DNA of 64,000 bases, from positions 310,001-374,000 of the forward strand of contig JAANDG010000053.1 in NCBI GenBank assembly GCA_036852015.1, in the 5' to 3' direction. The notes beneath the pieces were generated by a model. It worked only from the letters and a program-made list of their open reading frames with translations. It was not told the DNA's origin and made no database searches. This stretch comes from Pelodera strongyloides. Its lineage: Eukaryota; Nematoda; Chromadorea; Rhabditida; Rhabditidae. The position numbers were made by a program, and so were the translations under genes. Below, piece by piece: positions 38,296 to 50,935 of this stretch (its first letter is position 1; each line of letters starts with the position of its first letter).

Positions 38296-39967
38296 GATGT
38301 TATTCTAAAAAAAATGAGCTTCTCAAGAGTTCACGTCAAATTCAATAAGCTGCCGAAGGATTTTAGGATTTCTAAAGTAAAGGGATTAAAAAAACCGCAA
38401 GGCATCTACGCTCCGCCTATAATTTCTAGTTGTCTAAGAAATCTTGCTTGTGAATCTTTTCGGTTCCAATAAGTGGATTCTAGAGCATCTTTAATGTTTT
38501 TTAAAATATCATAATTTCATCCGATGCTCTCTAATCGAACAGAGTGGATACACATACACTTCAAAGTTCAAAGGTTCAAAGTACGATTACGGTAACTCGA
38601 CCAACACAAAATGTGCCCGCCAACAAAAGCGTCAGCCATCAAAAATACCAATATAATAGTTTTTATTTAAAAAAAACTTTATTCACTGTAAAACCACAAA
38701 AAAAACACGCTTTTCATAAACTACAATACTGCACATTGCACATAGGGGAAGGACATCTCCTCTGAGTGGTAATTAGGCCCATTCTACCCGTGAATAAAAG
38801 CTATACGCCTAAAAGCAAAAATAAAATAAAAACTACACGTATAAACCTATCAACTATAAAAACGCACAGCTTAAGCTTCGCTAAAATCAGTTCATAGTCA
38901 CGGCATTCACAGTATATATCCTAACACTAACACTAACGTGGGTGAAACTTCACCGGTAATCTATACGAATCACAAACTGAATATGTAGCATGGCACAACT
39001 GCTAAATTAAAAAAAGCCTACCCAATCCAATTCAAGCGAAAAATTCGCCTTCTAACACTAAGTAAGTATTCTAAATAATCATTTGAGCTTTGAGCACAAC
39101 AACTAGGTCCTCCGAATGGACGAGTATGAGTATATAAAATACCATAAATATACACAAGCAAAGTAAATAGGACTGCAATATAATAGAAGTCTGCGGTAAT
39201 AAAAAGTAAAAGAACCTATAAACATATACAAATTAAATCAGTAGCTGTATTAGTCATGCACATTGTTCAGTGTCCTAAAAGCTAAACCGTCGAAATATTC
39301 TAATTCGTAGTAGAAGTTGTCGATTTCCATGAAAACATTCAGGTCCACATCGTCAATAAAAAGATTACAGAGTGCAATAACGAGAAGAAATTGCGGAACA
39401 TTAACCGGACGAAATCGGTGACTTATGACGAGATTACCTGGGAAGTACAAGATTAAGCCGTCGGAGAATGTTGAGCCAGAAAACATATAATCAACGAAAC
39501 CCATTATCAAAGGTAAAGCTCCCAGTCACGGGGGTGTCTTAAAGCAAATTGTGAGATCAAACGTCTGTCAAACGGTTTAAGGAAAAAAAGAGACATTCAG
39601 TCTATATCCTAAACTATTCAACATTACAAAATATACCTCACAAAAAGATCATTACTAAACCAGCTTACATTACAAATAGCAAACTATAATGCACAATGCA
39701 TAGTAAATCCAACACTTTTTTTCTATATCCAATAGTATCTATGTCAACGGCAAGTGTAATATTTCAGTGGTTTGCGTTGATCGTCGGTTTCACATTCCAA
39801 TTCATGTCGTAAATTATTCCACTCGAACGCAAACTACCGAAATGTTACACTTACCGTAGAAAGGTTGTTGTGCAGCAAGTTCCACAACACGTGTCATACC
39901 CCTTTAACTTTGTCTTTAACACACATAGTAGATCAAGATCACCTCGGGGCATAAATCCACAAGTCAT
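38296..39967. other. Interval between INTS5 and C2CD5
   Basis: No supported gene. An 86-codon open frame at 39250-39510 (-) has balanced amino-acid composition but no recognisable family, and could be an unassigned 3' exon or chance. The right end of a MITE (cacgtgtcatacccctttaa) lies at about 39886-39905. The rest is AT-rich. Confidence 0.45.
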
Positions 39968-42900
39968 TCATGGTGGGGCTGTGGTAGACGACGCAAGGTC
40001 TCCTGAGACGAGCAGTATGGTAGATGCCGCGTCCCGGCCCACGTGCAACCACGTGGAGCACAGGTCGAAGGAGCTTAAGGCCGCGCCGCCCGCACCCTGC
40101 AAAACAAGCACAATCGGGGACGGAACACCATTCCCACTCCTGACGGCTACTGGCCAGCCGGGGCCTACAGTACTAACTAAGCATCTACTATACTTTCACA
40201 CTAATTATTATTACTTTTCACTATTATTTTTCAAAATCATTTTACTTTATAGGTTTACAATATACCTTTCTATTATTGTTTGTCTATTATCAATCATTAG
40301 CTTACTGTACTGACGGCTAATTGCTATTGGCCAACCGAAGCCTACTGTACTAAGTAATCACTATATGTTGGAATCACTATGATGAGCTATGTCCTATGAT
40401 TAGGACAATTATATTCGGCTAGGTCAAACTCGTCACACTTTAAACTCAAAGACACAAAGTTACAAATCGATAATTCATTACGCAACCACGAAAAGAGAGG
40501 TACTCTAATACTGTAGTCGGGCTGTCGGGCACACGTTTTGCATGACATATCGGATGGGCATATATTCAAAAAGGAGTACGGTATGTATACCCACCAAAAG
40601 GATTACTTTCAAAAACCAAAAGCCCGAGTACAGTATACCAGAACCTTCCCCCCGCACTCCGCACCTACTACCTGGAGTATGGCCCTGCCTACAGCCATTG
40701 CACCGTCCAGGCTCGCACCCATGAAACCGTCCACTGCGGGCGAATCCTTCAGCGACCGACCGTCTTCTCTGCAAAGAGAACAACCAACGTAAGATGGCAA
40801 AGTAAAACGACAAATCCTAATCTAAAAAAATCAGATATCCATATCCAGTATCCAAAACCGTTGAAATTCAAAACCATCAAGATTTCCGAGTAAAATCCGA
40901 GGCCGTGGCCGTATTCACTACGGAAAATTCCCTGGGGCCTGGGGACAAAAATAACATTCTAAAGTGGGTTCGCAGGTGAAAAGAAAACTATCCGCGGTGA
41001 TGAATATCTGGAACCTATATTCACTATTCGATTCAGGGGGAAAATTCCCTGGGGCCTGGGGACAGAAAATAGAAATCCGAGGAAAATTCCCCTCGGCGAT
41101 CTGAGTGATGAATATCTGGAACCCAACTTATTTTCCCTCGTATTATAAACTATACTGAACTTAAGCGTACCTGATGAACACCTCGCTCCATCTCCCAAAT
41201 GTGGCACTATTCAGTGATTGTTCTCTATTGTGAATCATTGAATGATTCACGGGCGCCGGATGAAGACCTGCCACCTAAATATGCGAATGGTGCAATTTAG
41301 TACCAAACCAAGCACGAAATAACTAGGCACGCTTTCTCATAACTTTCACATGCAAATTTTTTTTAGCATTTGCACGCTGATTCATACTGTATTGTGAGCG
41401 TTCTCCAGGCATTCGAAGCTTTCGGAAATGTCCATCCCGAACGGGAAAAAATTTGCGTTTTCCTTCGGAAAGAGCATCCCGAACGCGCCCTAACGATAGA
41501 GTTCACTAATAAAAAAGTATCTCTAAAACATACCGATGCAATATTCAACGCAGAGCACGTGTCGATAATGCCAATCCGCGAGCACAGCTGACGTTCAAAT
41601 ACAACGTTAGAGATGAACTCCTTCTGAATGTATTTCATTTGAATGTACAGTTTAAATTTACATAACAATCGAAGGCCTCGCCAACAACCAAACCATGAAA
41701 CCATCGAGGTCTTCAAGGAAGCCACTCTATACATTCCTTAAAGGGAATATGTAGGCACTCAAAATGAGCAAAACAACTGCGGAACTAGAGTTTCCACACC
41801 AGACATGAATTTAAGTAGGCGACTGAATATGTAAATTCGAATATTCTCATTTGTATGCAAATATGTCGCTGTTGCAAGCTATATACCGATGTATGCACAA
41901 ATGCTAAATTTTTGCTCCATCAGACCTGCCGAGTAAGCCAGGGTGGCAGTAAACGCGTTTACTATGGAAAAGGTGAACTTGAACTTTGAAAATCATTTTC
42001 TTTTAAATGGGAAACTTTTAACAATTTTTGTTGTTGTTTCCTTAATGAGGAATACACATTCTATTAATACAGCTTAACTTCAAAAAGGGCATACATATTC
42101 CCTTTAATAGTACTCACACTCAGTCAGCAGTGTGAAATTCGTGAGTTTATAAAAATATAAACGGCCAGTGTTTAGATTTTTTCATAGTAATTAGGTTTTT
42201 TATAAAAAAATATATTTTTTTAAACGGTCAGTGTTTAGATTAACTATGAAGACAGTCCCTGACCTCCAAATGTTTTTTCTTCAAGAATCCAGAAAGACGT
42301 TTCTTCTTCGACGTCGAATCGTCCAGTGAATCCGCAGCGAATAATGGTCTGAATAAACATCAAATAATCAAAGCGCATAAGCATTCGTTACTTTGGACAG
42401 GACCAGAACCCCATTTCAAGATCAATTACAGGTACAGACTCACTTCAAGTGCATGATCTTCATTTGAATAGCCGGAACGGCAGAAGGACGCATTTTTATC
42501 GCATCGCGAACACTTCCCCAAGAAAAACGCCGCGCATCGCCGTATCTGAAATCATATTCCATATATATATACCATTCGAAAAAAAGAACGAAGTCAAAAT
42601 GAGCTGGGCTTCGGGCGTCACACACAGTTATGAATACCGAATCTCTACAGCTTCTTATAATAGCAAAGATAAAACACAAACATGGACCAAAAATATTACG
42701 AAGCAAAACCAACTTTTGCAGTGCAGGGAAAGAAAGAACAGATGATAGCGATGGAGAAACAGTGTCATCTCGCTAAAACGGTAAATTCTTACAAAATACA
42801 GACAAAACAACGCGATGAAATGCAAAAACATCATTATTCACCTGGTTTTGAAGTCTCCTACTTCTACTCTTCTACATAATAATAAAAGTACATAAGCAAA

Positions 42901-45900
42901 GTTCTTAGGACCATTAATACGAACTTTCGACTTACATTTGAATAAAATGTTTTACAAACTTGTCCATGTGAGAAAATACGCGTACACATGCACACATTAC
43001 TGGGCTTCGATAAAGATTCTGCACTGTGTTATTTGTAGTGTGAATAATGTGGTATTGTATTCATTCATAAAAACATTTCAATGCAAACCAACCTGGATAG
43101 CCAGAAGTCTGACAAGGATCGCTGTGACAACGACAACTAGTAGATCATCCGATAAACAGAGCGTACAACGAGTGTCAAAGAGTGCATTTCCCTAAACATA
43201 TTCCCATAAAGCTGGAAACTGAACTGACAATTGTTTCAGACTCAGAATAGAGAATAGATCGCATAATAAAAATGAAAAACATAACCGAAACTAAATACGA
43301 TTACTTTAGAGGAGGTTAAAGGGATGGGCAGGCCACTCTACAACGTCTTTCATACTAACTACTACCCAGAATCAGAAGTGCAAAGGGTAGTTTAAAAAAA
43401 ATGATGTACATACATGGCTCCAACCTAGAATTTCTACTTTTTGTTTATCGTGAACACACCTGCGCGTTTATGATCTTTGCCTCAGAAATCAACTGGTTGT
43501 ACACTTCGTGGTCCGCACTAGGCAATAGCTGGAAATAATTTACAGTACAAACAGTATAGTACAAACGAGAAAAAACGAAAAAAAAAAACGAGAGAGATTA
43601 GTATTTTGTAGTTTTACTGTGGCCAACTAGTTCTAACCCTAACCGCCAATCATTAAATATAAAAACTCAAAACTCACATTGCTCACTTCCATCGCAAATT
43701 CCTCACGTCCGTCACTCTTGGGAATTTTCTTACACACCGACACCTAAGTTATACGTTAAGGTTAAGAAGTGTATGTAGTGTCTCTTAAACTCTAAACTAC
43801 TTCGATTTTCGGGAATCTAGCCGTCTAGAACGCAATTAGATTTCATGTGCAATATAAATCAATGGGGTTCAACAGTGTAAACAGAGATGAACATTCGAGG
43901 CTTGATAATACACTAACCTGCACGTATTGTTTCTGCGGTGCTATATGTGGTGCTTGGGGACACTGAGCAGTCGAAATTAAGAAATCACAACAGTATCCTT
44001 TTCTGTAATGATTTTTCCTTTTTTTTTTTTTAGAAAAAAGGTACGAGTGCAATAGCAATACAAAACTGCTAACTCATATTCATATTAGACCACTATGGCA
44101 TGTGGTTTTGAAACGTACTTTTAATGACTTCGTTTTCATGTATTATATGCAAATTTGGAAGTGCACAAATTACATATAATACACCACACTTGAATTCAGT
44201 TGTCCACTATACGAATCGCAAACCCAAAACACAATTAGGATCAAGCGCATATAATCAAAGTAAACCCACTTGCACACTCCACATTTGCTCAGTTTCACGG
44301 GAAACGGCGCCTCTTGACTTTTAAAGGGAGAGTGAAACGGAGCACACGTAGCACGATCACTACTTAGCCTAGAAAGAAGAGAAAAGTTATGAAGTTACGA
44401 ATGTAAATGTTTCAAGTTCCATTACATTACAAATGGCAAACATAATCATTTGTAATTTGCTCCATAACTGTTTCAAAAAATTCTCTACTATGCTCAATTC
44501 AACGGATTCTACTACCCCCCCCCCCTCCCCCACCCTCTTGCAGTTCCACATAATATTTTAAGAATGAATCGCACCACGACAGCCAATTGCAATCACTAGG
44601 CAACAATCAGTAAATGCCAATCACTCAATTATATTGATGCAGTTTTGCCAAAGGAAAGGCACTGATAAGAAATCGAAAATGTACACGGAAAAGGAAAGGC
44701 AGTCCAAAATAAACCCACACGAGCCTGTTACGGACAACACGTCAAATTTCAAAGCCAAAGCAGAACGGCAACTACCTTGACGAAGAAAAACAAGGCTTTA
44801 GTATTAAAAATCGAATCTACACATTTCTAATTTCTAAGACAGCCAGCGAATATTTAGCTACTCGACAATCATATACGGAATGTGGAACAGATTACTAAAT
44901 AAAAAAAGCTCAAATATACAAAAAAAGGACCTGGCAACGTTCTCCGCAACGCTATTGATTTGCCGATCACTTCCACATTTCTCCGAATCGGCGCCGAATA
45001 ACACACCAGTGCCGTAGCAGGATAATACGGCAACACCTAAATCCCAGTACAAATAACCACATCATATCACTGAACGCTGAAAGGAAAGAAAAAATTTGAC
45101 TGTGTACAGCAACGAAAGGGATATGGTTTTCTACTAAAGTGACGAGTCAGACAAGCAAAGTTCACTCAGTTATATAAACACAAATCAATGCTAAGGAAGG
45201 AGAATTCGGCTCATATTCGCCAGGGTTACCGAGCTGCAAATCTTTACACCTTTGGTGGAGTCTGAGCTTCGCATGGGCACATGGGAATTGCGCAAAAAAA
45301 GAAAGAACCCTACTAGACTTACCATCGTGTACAGTACACTGTTCCGAATAACCAGTGACCAGATTACAAGATAGGCTCGACGCCTGCTGATATAATTCCG
45401 AGCGCAACGAAGCCCACCAACTAAACATAGGTAACGTTAGCGTGGCACAGGTTAATCAAAAACTTCACTTGAAACCCGATTGTGCCATGTGCCATTATGT
45501 GCCGAAAACACAATTTGCATACAATGAATGGAAAATAAGACCAAGTGATTCACTAATCGTCGAAGGGCCAACCTCTTTCTCTTCTGTTCGGCGCAATCGT
45601 CGTCATCCAAAAGATGAACGGATCGTGCCATCAAAAGTCCACAACAACCGTGCAACGATCCAAGAGACGGAAGAGTGGTCATCGGCACTTGAACTCTAGA
45701 TGCGTTTAGACGTCAGAAGCATTTTTATTTTATTTATTTTTTTGATTAGACCTGGAAGCGCATGGATTGTGAACGGGAACGTGAACAAAACTGAATACTA
45801 GAACCATAAATCACAACACAAGCGCACCAATTTCTTTGTTTTACATCTAATCTATATTTGCCAAGCCCGTAACCGTAACAAGTAGTGACCCACAAACCGT

Positions 45901-48270
45901 CAGAGCATATCACCGCCATCACGTACACAATTGTACACCGTGAAGTGTGAAGCCCACATACCTACATCATGCAGCTTTCATTTGAACAAACTCCACCAAG
46001 CAGTCTGTGCGGGATGAATGACCAATACATTCAAACGACTAAGGATTTTGCCCGTGACCTTATATATGCTAACAATAAGTGCGAGTTCACGATGGATGGA
46101 TCGAAAGGGAAAAAACACGAAATTATTTAGTGACAAAGTGAATAGGCGCACAAACATTTCTGTTTTCGGTCCATCTCGAACGCGCCTCCCTTCAGATTTC
46201 ATAATCTACCTCTCAATGAACTTGGTGCCCAATCGTCTCGGTTCAGTTTTGCAAGCAGTGCCGTAGACGCGGACACACACATAGTCGGAACTTGAGCCCT
46301 CCACGTCCAAACATTCACGATAGCTAAAGAAATATAATTTCAAATACAACGAAACGATAAGGGGATAAGGTGGGTAACATTAAAAATACATGCAAAATAA
46401 AATGAAAAAGTAGACCAATCGAAATAGCAGACCTACCAGAGAACGGTGTTAGCTCCGCTTTTATGCGCCTTCTCCGCCACAACGAGCGCTGCTTCTCTAA
46501 AAACAGTGATGTTAGATACAGTAGCAAATTGACAAACGTCACAACATCATAGCTGGGTATAAATTAGTGAGGAGCATCGAGCATCTCCAGTTTGACTTTG
46601 ACCATCTCCGTTTCGACCCTCAACTAAGCGTTTCGACCCTCAACTAAGCGACCATCTCGTACGGTAATAATTCCCTGTAAGCATATCATCCGCACTTGTT
46701 CCATTCATGAAAGGCCGAAATGTTTACCTTAGTGTGTTTCTGATCAATGTTTGCCGCGCCTCATTCGTGGCTCTCGGAGTACGAATTTTGTCAAGCCATT
46801 CATATTCGGGGTCTTTTTCGAGTCGCAACTCATGCACCAGACCCAGAACCTCCACGATTTGCATACCTTCCGGCACGGAATAACCTGAAAAAGGCACTCA
46901 AACACTCAAACCCAAATACACGGCGGAACCATGGAAATTTCATCTAAGAATAACGGGGCTTAAAGCGACATTATGGCCAGTTTTTGTATCATGGACAACT
47001 GCATCTCTAAGTCTAAGTGACACCGGTAAATTATTCTAATCAAACTTATTGGATTCATGCAATTATCTAAAATCCGTTTCAAAACCGGCTGCTATACCGC
47101 ATTAACACCATAACTGAATCTCAACTGACCTGACGAGAACTTAACATAGTTCGCTTGATTCCATGCGCCAAGCAGGTTCAATTTGAGTGTAAACGTCAGC
47201 TCACCACGATTTCCTGAAAATTGGTCGGGATCACCCTCACCCGATTACTGTTAGCAACACGCTTTTCAAATATTTCAAATCAGATTAATACACTAAAAGA
47301 AACGAAAACCCCTTACCCAACATTGTGTCGTAAATCGGTGTAGTGAGATGGTACTCCCTTGAATCCTCATTTTCCACCCTCATTTTAGCGATAAACAAGC
47401 TCACGTCCAGCCGTATCCGACCTTTAACAAGGCTTGACGTTTGGAGGCAAAGACAAAAAAAATGTGAACTGGAAACAACAAGGGAATCTTCTCATAAGAG
47501 TTCCTTGTTACTGTCATTCATCAATGAAAAGAACCTCGGAGGCCCATATCCCTAAATCCAGTCCAGCTGAGCACATGCAAATTACGACAAACAAAGTGTT
47601 CAATAAAAGGAAAATATAAAACAAGGAAGCTCACCAACCGCATCGTTAGCAGAGTATGTGTCGTGATCCATGACCCTGTAAATGTAAAGGATTCAATGAG
47701 TTGGAATCCAGATGTGTGACAATAAACTTTTCAAATAATTATTTAACAGCATTCGAGGTCATACATCCAGAAAACACTTAACTTGGAACGTAACCAGCAA
47801 AACATTGAACCAAAGAGACCTATTGTCGCTTTCTGAGCAAGAGAAAGGAACTCGGCGGCGGCGGTTCTCTTTCACGATGTACCTGATGTCGACGGGCTCC
47901 GCAGCAAGTTGTTTTTCATCCGTGTCGATAACCCATTCTTCTCCCTTCCAAACCGGATTAAGATCGGTTACCACATCAGTCTTCCACACTTCGTCGTCGT
48001 AATGTATCTCGATGAAAGCATCAGTCGATGATATCGACTAAAAAATGTTGTCGTGTAAATCCCCGAATATAAAAAAAATGCACCTGTATATAATTAATAA
48101 CTTGTAAACAAAGCACAATGATATACATTAGTGATACCACTCAGAATTAAGCCTGAATAGGCTGTAGGCACAACAGTCCACCACGCATTTTCGACTTGGT
48201 CACTGCAAGTTCAACTGCCAACCTTATCCATGATCGGCAAGCCCTTGGCGTGTCGTATAGAAATGACCAT
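39968..48270 (-). CDS. C2CD5: C2 domain-containing protein 5 (C2CD5 / CDP138)
   Basis: Calcium/lipid-binding C2 protein; the mammalian form (CDP138) is an Akt substrate in GLUT4 vesicle fusion. Phase-consistent exons: 48223-48270, 47883-48037, 47635-47675, 47317-47421, 47130-47213, 46728-46884, 46437-46496, 46210-46323, 45573-45695, 45323-45420, 44931-45036, 44270-44362, 43918-44002, 43678-43743, 43460-43528, 43093-43191, then likely exons near 42443-42546 and 42270-42343, and 40672-40768 with 39968-40096 (stop). The start MVISIRHAKGLPIMDK aligns with the human N-terminus, followed by TDVVTDLNPVWKGEEW and MDHDTYSANDAVG (human LDHDTYSANDAIG), DPEYEWLDKIRTPRA, ARSVHLLDDDD, SWWASLRSELYQQA, and the final VDGFMGASLDGAMAVG and LLVSGDLASS. 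The Ser-rich linker of the vertebrate protein is missing between 46210 and 45695. The chain at 40.8-43.0 kb is unresolved. Lies just downstream of eEF1G. Confidence 0.88.
40870..41215. repeat. Repeat with ttccctggggcctgggga units in C2CD5 intron
   Basis: Two internal copies of aaaattccctggggcctgg, each followed by ggacaaaaa or ggacagaaa, and two of gatgaatatctggaacc. Related text (ttccctggggacagaaaata, gtgaatatgg) occurs at 56480-56620 next to a tRNA-like head, so this is probably the body of the same SINE family, arranged here as a direct duplication. Confidence 0.6.
41738..42107. mobile_element. MITE, family with TATGTAGGCACTC ends (copy 2), C2CD5 intron
   Basis: TTAAAGGGAATATGTAGGC on the left, gcatacatattccctttaa on the right. 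Homologous along its length to 18230-18593 in the same orientation. It has TTAA at both edges and lies where the C2CD5 exon chain is hard to follow. Confidence 0.88.
44513..44540. repeat. Poly-C tract in C2CD5 intron
   Basis: A run of about 14 C followed by tcccccacc. Simple sequence with no further meaning evident. Confidence 0.85.
46960..47104. mobile_element. MITE, family 1, C2CD5 intron
   Basis: TTAAAGCGACATTATGGCC with agtttttgta on the left; gtttcaaaaccggctgctat followed by accgcattaa on the right. 145 bp, in the intron between exons 46728-46884 and 47130-47213. Confidence 0.75.
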
Positions 48271-48324
48271 ATGCACAGGCAGTCTCTCACAACAAATGGG
48301 CAACAACATCCCCCACAGAGTACT
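48271..48324 (-). promoter_or_regulatory. Candidate trans-splice acceptor and short 5' UTR of C2CD5
   Basis: On the minus strand a ttttttttcag tract ends at 48323, 52 nt before the C2CD5 ATG (48270). No coding exon joins there from upstream, and the eEF1G stop is only 302 bp away. This is the arrangement expected for a spliced-leader acceptor of a downstream operon gene. Inference; an ordinary 5' UTR intron is the alternative. Confidence 0.45.
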
Positions 48325-48485
48325 GAAAAAAATGCGGCTTAACTCGCAAGCAACATGCTCCAAGGCACGAAAGTGGGCAGACACCATGAAACTAGCAGAC
48401 ATCCAATAATCACAATGAAACTAAGAAATCTGCATAACGGTCTCCGGAAGATACTCAAGCTGGTCAAACAGTTGTAGGCAATAGG

Positions 48486-48491
48486 TTTATT
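48486..48491 (-). terminator. Polyadenylation signal of eEF1G
   Basis: AATAAA on the minus strand 81 nt after the eEF1G stop codon. It leaves about 215 bp before the C2CD5 start. Confidence 0.6.
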
Positions 48492-48571
48492 AAATGAAAG
48501 ACAATAAATTATATAACGTTTATGACTACAACAACATAACAATAACACCGGGTAAAAAAAAATTTGCGTGC

Positions 48572-50935
48572 TTATTTGAAGATCTTTCCTTGGTTGAACT
48601 TCTTTCCGTCAAAGTCTCCCTCCCACATCCAATATTCGTTGACAATCTTCTTGGTCTTCTCATCCTTAGGGTCCAACTTCTGCCAATCGTAAGATTCATA
48701 ATCGATCTGCCAGTCAGGAGATAGAGGGAAGGCCAACTCGTGACCCTTCCAAACCCAAACTCCCGAGATTGTAGAGTTATTGTCAGTGCCGAAAAGAATC
48801 ATAGACGCAAAGGCATTCTTCTTCAGCTTTTCCAATCGTTGGAACATTCCTAAAAAAGCAATTAACACAGACTATTCTCAAACAAGCAACGCGAACAAAA
48901 AAGTTTATCCCAGGATAAATACAAAAACTCGGCTGAATCATCGAAAGCTCACCACCGATCAGGTTGCAGCTCATGAATGCCAGACTCAGGTCCTCAGGGT
49001 ACTTATATTCGCACTTCCAGATCGACCAGTTTTCAGCATCGAAGTTCTCCCAGAAATGGGGAATAGCCTTGGTAGCCGTGTCCTCATTAGAGTAGCACCT
49101 CTAAATACATAAATATGATAAAACTACTGAATAGTGTATAATCCCCCGTATATTTCTCATCCGCTAAACCCCTAATTTCCATGCCCAACGACTGCGAAAG
49201 GGAAGAGTACCTATGCCACAAAACTTCAGCTATTGAATAAGGACAATTGGAGGGATTCTGCGATTCCCCCGCGTCATTCGAACAAAATAATTACCTTGAA
49301 TGCATCCAGCACAAATGTGCCCTTAGGCATGCTCTCGAACGGGTCCTTGGCCTTTGGCTCCGCAGCTAATGCCTCCTCAGCAGCATCAAGTTCCGGAGCG
49401 GCAGCGGCAGGTTTCTCCTTCTTCTCGGCCTTCTTTTTCTCTTAATGATAATAATAAATAATAAGACCAAAAATTAGTATTTGCGAGAATAATTCGGGAC
49501 GGACGTATATTGTGGCATAGAATGTAGAAATTCATGAGGGCGCGTTTAAGATGACCGAAAAAAAATCTATTTTCGGCCGATCAGGATGACAGAAAAGGAA
49601 TTATTTGAAGGACAATGCAAAAACAAGAGGCGCAGACAAAATTCGAAAAGATTACTGTATTGGCGATCCTGAAGTGGATTTTTTCTTTCTTTCAGTCATC
49701 TTAAACCCACCCTCAGGGAACAAAAAAGGAAAAAACATCAGGTAACAGTTCAAGCAAAATGTGAAAGAGGATCAATATGTTAACTGCATAACACCTCACC
49801 TTCCTTCTTGGGAGCAGCCTTTGTCAATTTGGCAGCAAACTTCTTGAAATCGGCATCTGAACAAGTGTTCAAAAAATGAGGAAGATCAACAATAATAACT
49901 GCACCAATGGCGTTTGTTTTGGTATAAGACAATCATAGATAGACACACAACTAACCGTTGAACTGAGCAACAGCATCGGCAAGGTGCAGCTCTCCCACAA
50001 CTTCCTTAACGGAAGGCTGGTTCATAATGGTGAGGAAGAACCGAGTCACATTGACGAGCTGCTTGCGGGCGTTGGCATCCAGCACGTGTTGGAAGGCAGG
50101 TAGCAGATCGAACGCGACAGAAAGGTCAGCAAGAGACAGCCGTTCCCCAACCAAGAAAGTCTTTGATAGGAGAACTTCATTGAGGTGAGAAAGTTGAGCC
50201 AGCAACTCGGCTTTGTACAGCTCAACTGTCTAAAAAATATATATTAGATCACAGAAAAAAGACCACCACAATACATTTAGAAACAAGAAAGGTCACATAA
50301 TATTGTATGAAGAGACATAAAAACTGAAGTGCTACCTTATTGTCCAGCTGTGCAGCGGAAACGCTGGGTAGAACGTATCCGAGCACATTAGGAAGAAGAG
50401 ATCCTTCGGCCCATTGGATCCACTGAGTGACCTCGTGGCACTAAACACGACACTATAATTTGGAAACCGTTCAGGATGGGCCCAAGAACATGCAGAAACG
50501 CTTGAATTTTCCCAGTAAAAACTTACGTTTCCCTTCAAATTCTGACCAGCAAGGTACAGAGCAATAGAATCGGAACCGAAGAGAGAAGTCTCGCCATCAA
50601 CGTAGGCAGGGGTCTGAAGAGCAAAATAAACGTAAAATGCAACAAAATAGATACATTACGCCTTGGAAATGATTGAGACAAGCAATACTACAAACTTACA
50701 GATCCAAGAGGGAACTGGGCGGCAGGTGCATTCTCTCCAGCCAGATCAACTGACTTGCCTGCGAGCTTGGCAGCGGCAAGAACCTTCTGGGTTCTGAAGT
50801 TGCTGGCGTTTCCGTAAAGTTTCTAAACAAATTTTTTATGAGCTCTGCGGCATAAATCGATGCTTCTCGTGTTAAACGTTAGATAAATTTACATTGTAAT
50901 GCTTCCAAAGAATATGTAAAACTGCTTACACCCAT
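48572..50935 (-). CDS. EEF1G: Translation elongation factor 1 gamma
   Basis: Scaffold subunit of the eEF1B exchange complex, which recycles eEF1A-GTP in the cytoplasm. Nine exons, all in phase, 407 aa: 50930-50935 (only ATGGGT), 50700-50822, 50527-50613, 50336-50440, 49956-50229, 49800-49856, 49295-49440, 48953-49100, 48572-48849. GST-like N-terminal domain (about residues 2-80) and GST C-terminal domain ([20 protein letters not shown], about 140), a Lys/Ala/Pro-rich linker ([16 protein letters not shown]), then the conserved EF1-gamma domain with [27 protein letters not shown] and the terminal NQGKIFK. The two-codon first exon was chosen because it supplies the only in-phase ATG (MG|KLYGN). 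Length fits the family. Base composition is slightly more GC-rich than its neighbours, as expected for a highly expressed gene. C2CD5 follows 302 bp downstream on the same strand. Confidence 0.96.
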
